From: UBA11957 sp963603285
Lineage (GTDB): Bacteria > Bacillota > Clostridia > Lachnospirales > Lachnospiraceae
Direction: 5' to 3'
DNA: 64,000 nt
Assembly (NCBI GenBank): GCA_963603285.1
Contig: CAVCMG010000011.1
Coordinates: 23,357-87,356, forward strand
The translations under genes were made by a program, and so were the position numbers. The notes beneath the pieces are model-generated. The model saw only the letters and a list, made by a program, of their open reading frames with translations, was not told the DNA's origin and ran no database searches. Below, one piece after another: positions 60,127 to 64,000 of the stretch; position 1 is the first letter of the stretch, and every line of letters starts with the position of its first letter.

Positions 60127-60833
60127 CAGGACAGAAAATCACGGCTTAAAACAAAAGTGCCTGTGCTGCGGAAGATTTTCAGTTCCTCTGAGGTGGGAAG
60201 AAGCTGTTTCTTTAAGCTGTCGTCTATGCGAAGCGGACTTTTGGAAAGAAGGCATTTGGTAGCACAGGGGGTGATTTTCTGCTCTGAAACACTGGACAAA
60301 ATACCCCGTGTGGTCATCTGGTTTGAAAACAGATTGATATAGGTCATATTAATCTCATCAGCTGGATTGATCTCATTGATCATGTGCAGGTTTATATGGG
60401 TATAGCTTGCTGAAATTTCTCCACGATAAAGGAAACCACAATCATTGTAATTCTGGAAATCCTGTACATTAAAATAGAATACCGGGCGTATGCTTTCTCC
60501 ATCCTGTTCGAGAGTAAGTACGCTGGTATAAAAACGTTTAAAAAAAGAACAGTAGTGATAAAACGTATGAGTACCGAAGAAAAAGCCATTGATATTGAGC
60601 GGCTCTGCATTGGCCTGGGCCGTAGGATAATCTGTCAGATGGGACAGAGGAATCTGCAGGGCAGAAGCAATGTCAAACAGAGTTTCGGCATCGATCGAAA
60701 CCTCACCGTTTTCGTACTTGGAAACCGAGGACTTACTTTTACATATCATGTTGGCAAGCTGTTCGAGGGTGAGCCCCTTTTGCTTCCGGTAAAAGCGAAT
60801 CTGTCTGCCAATATATCTGCTGAATGTACACAT
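60126..60833 (-). CDS. XRE-family transcriptional regulator
   Basis: 235 residues. HTH domain about 5-60 (RFYRKQKGLTLEQLANMICK, SKSSVSKYENGEVSIDAETL). The C-terminal 160 residues are not a family I recognise and may sense a ligand. Promoter TTGACA-17-TACTAT on the minus strand and AGGAGG before the ATG. It separates the transporter/hydrolase pair from the Xaa-Pro peptidase gene, with which it shares a divergent spacer, and may regulate both. Confidence 0.88.
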   Translation of the reverse strand: MCTFSRYIGRQIRFYRKQKGLTLEQLANMICKSKSSVSKYENGEVSIDAETLFDIASALQIPLSHLTDYPTAQANAEPLNINGFFFGTHTFYHYCSFFKRFYTSVLTLEQDGESIRPVFYFNVQDFQNYNDCGFLYRGEISASYTHINLHMINEINPADEINMTYINLFSNQMTTRGILSSVSEQKITPCATKCLLSKSPLRIDDSLKKQLLPTSEELKIFRSTGTFVLSRDFLS

Positions 60834-60898
60834 AAAGTCCTCCTGTTCTGAACGCTGCTTCAGCGTAAAAGAATGTAATCTGCACTGTATATTTAAAA

Positions 60899-60927
60899 AT
60901 AGTAAAAAAATTCAGGGAAAATGTCAA
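60899..60927 (-). promoter_or_regulatory. sigma-A promoter of the XRE regulator gene
   Basis: On the minus strand TTGACA (60927-60922), 17-bp spacer, TACTAT (60904-60899). Confidence 0.8.
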
Positions 60928-60967
60928 AAAACAAACTGTAATGCGGGCATGAGAAAGGAGCATGACA

Positions 60968-62038
60968 ATGTATGAAGAAAGACGGCAGCAGGTAATAGCA
61001 GCATTGAAAGAGAACGGAATAGATAAGGCTATTATAGGTGATCCAATATCCGTTTTTTACTTATCCGGTATAAGGGTTACACCGTTTGAACGGTTTTATG
61101 GAATGGTGCTGGAAGACAGTGGAGCGTATATGATCGTTCCGGCGCTGGATCGCGGCTGTATGAAAAATACCATGCAGGAGGTAACCTATGAGGATGCAAC
61201 AGGACCGGAGCCTGTTATTCTAAGGGCTGTAGCAGATTGTAAGGTGCTGGGAGTGGAAAAGGGATATTTCAGCATTCATTGGGGAGAGTGTTTTACTGCA
61301 GGTGGAGCAGAGCTGAAGGAAATCGCCCCTGCACTGGCGTTGTTCAGAATGTATAAAAGCAGAGATGAACTGGACAAAATGCAGCACGCTGCCGACATTA
61401 CTGATGCAGCATTAGAACATATAAAGAAGCTTCTGCATCCGGGGATGAGCGAAAAAGAAGTCAATCAGTGTCTGTATCAGTATATGCTGACATGTCCCGG
61501 ATACACAGATGAAGAAAAGGTTATTCTTGTGCAGGCAGGAAAAAATTCAGCAAATCCGCATGGTGCATCTACAGACTACAGGATACAAAAAGGAGACGTG
61601 ATTTTGATGGATTTTGGCGCTTTGTACGGTGGCTACTGGTCGGATATAACCAGATGCGTTTTTATGGGAGAAGCGCCGGAAGTAATGATAGAGATTTATG
61701 AAATCGTAAAGAGAGCAAATGAAGCGGCAATAAAGGCCGTCCGTCCGGGAGTCACGGCAGAATATATTGACCAGGTAGCACGTACTGTAATCGCAGATGC
61801 CGGATATGGAGAATATTTCCTGCACCGGACAGGACATGGTCTGGGACTGAGCGTGCATGAAGAACCCTATATCCGCAGTGGTAACACTATAGTGCTGCAG
61901 GAAGGCATGACATTTACGATAGAACCCGGAATCTATCTGGAAGGCACAGGTGGCATCCGCATAGAAGATGATATTGTCGTTACAGCAGATGGTTGCCGGG
62001 TACTGACCCATACATCAAAGAATCTGCAGATTATCTGA
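60968..62038 (+). CDS. M24 Xaa-Pro peptidase
   Basis: 356 residues: creatinase-type N-terminal domain (about 1-125) and pita-bread catalytic domain with all five metal ligands, Asp in LMDFGA and SDITR, His in HRTGHGLGL, Glu in TIEPGIYL and RIEDD. It removes N-terminal residues next to proline or cleaves Xaa-Pro dipeptides. The ATG at 60968 has AAAGGAG at 7-base spacing; the ATG at 60962 is too close. Divergent from the XRE regulator. Confidence 0.93.
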   Translation: MYEERRQQVIAALKENGIDKAIIGDPISVFYLSGIRVTPFERFYGMVLEDSGAYMIVPALDRGCMKNTMQEVTYEDATGPEPVILRAVADCKVLGVEKGYFSIHWGECFTAGGAELKEIAPALALFRMYKSRDELDKMQHAADITDAALEHIKKLLHPGMSEKEVNQCLYQYMLTCPGYTDEEKVILVQAGKNSANPHGASTDYRIQKGDVILMDFGALYGGYWSDITRCVFMGEAPEVMIEIYEIVKRANEAAIKAVRPGVTAEYIDQVARTVIADAGYGEYFLHRTGHGLGLSVHEEPYIRSGNTIVLQEGMTFTIEPGIYLEGTGGIRIEDDIVVTADGCRVLTHTSKNLQII

Positions 62039-62198
62039 GAAAAAATGCCGGTGGATGAAGTTTCGTTAAATTATAAAAAAAGTAATAATGCACAAAAAAG
62101 AATAAGAAAATTTGGCGAAAAAATCATCATTCTTCAAGAAAGTTTCGCGTGAGTGGAAAAAACAAAAGAAGAATCCACGAAAAAGGAACCATCGTCAT

Positions 62199-62227
62199 TT
62201 GACATAAAGGAAAAAAGTTTCTATAGT
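62199..62227 (+). promoter_or_regulatory. sigma-A promoter of the cyclophilin-like gene
   Basis: TTGACA (62199-62204), 17-bp spacer, TATAGT (62222-62227). Upstream are two AAGTTTCG strings. Confidence 0.85.
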
Positions 62228-62277
62228 AGCAGTAATTCAAAACCAGTAGATGAACAGCAAAGAAAAGCGAGGAAAAT

Positions 62278-62883
62278 ATGCATCCGACAGCAACACTACA
62301 CATGAAAAACGGACAGAAGATAAAATTAAAACTTTTACCGGAAAATGCACCAAATGCCGTGAACAGTTTTCTGGATACTGCAGAAGCAGGATATTTTGAC
62401 AGACATGCCATTGAACGTGTTGTTCCCGGCTCCTGGATCGACATCAGTTATACAGCCTTTGGCAACTCAAAGTGCCAGTATCTGATCAAGAACGATCTGG
62501 ATGATCCGGATATTAAGGTGCATCCTGCCGTGGATAAGGGGACGGTGATTCTGGGCGGCTACGGCCGGGAAAAGGTATCCGGTACAGAATTTGTATTTCC
62601 GCTCAGAAGATGTGCCGAGCTGGACACGCTTTATCCGGTATTTGCAATTGTTACAGAAGGCATGGCTGAGCTTGAACGTATAGAAAATGTAGACACATTT
62701 CCTGTAGATTACAAATATGACCCGGATATTAAAGTGTTTTGTCCATTACATCCGGAGATTATAGAAAGGGTAACGGTGGACAGAAATGGCATGGAAGCGG
62801 TAGCCCCGATAAAGCTTCATATGGAAAGGGACGGGCTTCCAAAGGCGTGGTTTGATACAGGAAGCTATCCAAGACAACTATAG
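62278..62883 (+). CDS. divergent cyclophilin-type peptidyl-prolyl isomerase
   Basis: 201 residues. Cyclophilin-like elements are the N-terminal MKNGQKIKLKLLPENAPNAV, HAIERVVPGSWID (where FHRVIPGFMIQGG is usual), GTEFVFPL (for GSQFFI) and LYPVFAIVTEGMAELERIENV. The catalytic Arg is kept but Phe, Gln and Trp residues of active cyclophilins appear changed, so activity is uncertain. GCGAGGAA precedes the ATG, and a strong promoter drives it. It lies between an Xaa-Pro peptidase and a peptide ABC ATPase. Confidence 0.78.
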   Translation: MHPTATLHMKNGQKIKLKLLPENAPNAVNSFLDTAEAGYFDRHAIERVVPGSWIDISYTAFGNSKCQYLIKNDLDDPDIKVHPAVDKGTVILGGYGREKVSGTEFVFPLRRCAELDTLYPVFAIVTEGMAELERIENVDTFPVDYKYDPDIKVFCPLHPEIIERVTVDRNGMEAVAPIKLHMERDGLPKAWFDTGSYPRQL

Positions 62884-62902
62884 ATCAAAAATAACAACGA
62901 AG

Positions 62903-62936
62903 GAGTTGTTTTCCCAGACGGAAAACAGCTCTTTTT
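62903..62936 (+). terminator. terminator after the cyclophilin-like gene
   Basis: GAGTTGTTTTCC pairs with GGAAAACAGCTC (one wobble), then T5. It leaves only 28 bases before the ATPase start, so some read-through is probably needed for that gene. Confidence 0.8.
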
Positions 62937-62963
62937 GTTTTGGCAGGAAACGAGGATGCAGAT

Positions 62964-63947
62964 ATGGAACATATGCTTGAAATTAAAAATCTGAATGTTT
63001 CTTTTGGTGACAGAAAAAAACAGGTACAGGTGATCAAAAATCTGAGTCTGACGCTGGATCAGGGGAAAACGTTAGGGCTTGTCGGAGAAAGCGGCAGCGG
63101 AAAAAGCGTCACCTCTCTGACTATTATGCGGTTACATGATGAGACCAGCACGTTTGTCGATGGTGAGATTCTTATGGACAACACAAATCTGCTGAAGCTT
63201 AGCGAGAAGGAGATGCAGTCTGTCAGAGGAAATAAAATATCCATGATTTTTCAGGAACCGATGACAGCATTGAATCCGATTAAAACCTGCGGAAAACAGA
63301 TCATGGAGCCAATCCTTTTGCATAACCGCCATATCAGCAAAAAGGAGGCCCAGGAAAGAGCACTGGAGCTTTTAAAGCTCTGCGGAATACCTGCGCCGGA
63401 ACACCGGATGAAGGAATATCCGCATCAGATGTCCGGAGGCATGCGTCAGAGGATCATGATCGCCATGGCGCTGGCCTGTGATCCGGAGCTTTTGATCGCT
63501 GATGAACCGACAACAGCTCTGGATGTTACGATCCAGGCACAGATCCTTGACCTGATATGCAGCCTGAAGGAAAAAATGAATACGGGCATCATCCTTATTA
63601 CCCACGATCTTGGTGTTGTAGCTTCCTGCTGCGATGAGGTTGCTGTTATGTATGCAGGACAGGTAGTCGAGCAGGCAGAGGTAAAGGAGCTGTTCAAAGC
63701 ACCGATGCATCCATATACACAAGGGCTGCTTAGCTCTGTGCCGAAGCTGGAGGGAAATAAAGAACGAATGGATATTATTCCGGGTATGGTGCCAAATATC
63801 AATGAGATGCCTATGGGCTGCAGATTCCATCCAAGGTGTCCATATGCGACAGAAAAATGCAGAAATACAGAACCTGAGTTGAAAACGGCAGGAGAGAACA
63901 GAAAAATCAGATGCTGGAATCCACTGACCGACAGACAGGAGGTATAA
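62964..63947 (+). CDS. oligopeptide/dipeptide ABC transporter ATPase, OppD/DppD type
   Basis: 327 residues. Walker A GESGSGKS (about 37), signature MSGGMRQRIMIA (about 156), Walker B LLIADEPT (about 177) and the OppD C-terminal Fe-S-like segment MGCRFHPRCPYATEKC (about 284-299). It energises uptake of di- or oligopeptides, or nickel in related systems. The start at 62964 follows GAGG; an alternative at 62940 (TTG) is weaker. The rest of the transporter would lie beyond the right edge. AGGAGG at its 3' end signals another gene there. Confidence 0.93.
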   Translation: MEHMLEIKNLNVSFGDRKKQVQVIKNLSLTLDQGKTLGLVGESGSGKSVTSLTIMRLHDETSTFVDGEILMDNTNLLKLSEKEMQSVRGNKISMIFQEPMTALNPIKTCGKQIMEPILLHNRHISKKEAQERALELLKLCGIPAPEHRMKEYPHQMSGGMRQRIMIAMALACDPELLIADEPTTALDVTIQAQILDLICSLKEKMNTGIILITHDLGVVASCCDEVAVMYAGQVVEQAEVKELFKAPMHPYTQGLLSSVPKLEGNKERMDIIPGMVPNINEMPMGCRFHPRCPYATEKCRNTEPELKTAGENRKIRCWNPLTDRQEV

Positions 63948-64000
63948 GTTTGAAACAAATTAGTAGAATTCAACCAAGAAATAAAGGGCATAGCAAATAA

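Noticed and set aside
63950..64000. TTG-initiated 16-codon frame after AGGAGG at the right edge
   Set aside because: It ends in a stop codon on the last bases of the window; the ribosome binding site probably serves a gene, but the reading cannot be settled at the edge.
1..64000. tRNA, rRNA, CRISPR, insertion sequence or phage genes
   Set aside because: None seen on either strand by reading the intergenic regions and the translated products; a tRNA or covariance-model scan was not possible.

Overview
The window reads as a chromosomal segment of a Gram-positive anaerobe of the order Clostridiales/Eubacteriales, most like the gut family Lachnospiraceae. This is inferred from strong AGGAGG-type ribosome binding sites, sigma-A promoters of TTGACA-17-TATAAT type, a FabK-based fatty acid cluster, a fused AccD-AccA, YesM/YesN-type and AgrC/LytTR-type two-component genes, CUT1 sugar ABC transporters and GH3 beta-glucosidases. 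No rRNA, tRNA, CRISPR array, insertion sequence transposase or phage gene was seen.

Layout. 1-5484: a sugar ABC importer (two permeases, binding lipoprotein), a PHP-type metallohydrolase and a HAD phosphatase. 5485-5860: a very long hairpin element. 5867-11718: a BlaI/M56-peptidase regulatory pair diverging from an AT-rich five-gene cluster (small secreted protein, two membrane permeases, an anchored protein, an ABC ATPase). 11960-16753: housekeeping and small genes (HAD, SpoU methyltransferase, DUF1294, acylphosphatase, flavin-binding protein), a DUF1016 nuclease beside a truncated copy of the hairpin element, and a DUF2284 protein. 16865-25926: a complete type II fatty acid operon fabH-acpP-fabK-fabD-fabG-fabF-fabZ-accC-accDA behind a FabT-like operator, without accB or a fabT gene. 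26115-36481: DUF4867 protein, TauE exporter, NUDIX, LytTR regulator and AgrC-like kinase, then two GH3 glucosidases (the first with permuted domains and membrane anchors) and a GtrA-like protein. 36677-41064: phosphodiesterase, an L-xylulokinase/3-epimerase pair split by a third hairpin, and an Rpn-type nuclease. 41308-53411: a beta-helix lipoprotein, a YesN-type regulator, a sugar isomerase, a class V aminotransferase operon with an AraC regulator, a YesM-type kinase and a second sugar ABC importer. 53472-56847: a fourth hairpin, an ECF S-component, a PLP aminotransferase and a MATE pump with an attenuator-like leader. 57190-63947: a DMT transporter, an S15/CocE-type hydrolase, an XRE regulator, an Xaa-Pro peptidase, a divergent cyclophilin and an OppD-type ATPase, which together look like a proline-peptide module.

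The most unusual structure is a set of four same-orientation elements that begin GACGGACG just after a coding region and (three of four) continue into perfect or nearly perfect stems of 27-59 bp. Two of them share a conserved internal core. In the largest, all three imperfect stem positions are G-U wobbles in the plus-strand RNA. They look like a dispersed REP-like or structured-RNA family; no matching transposase is present in the window.
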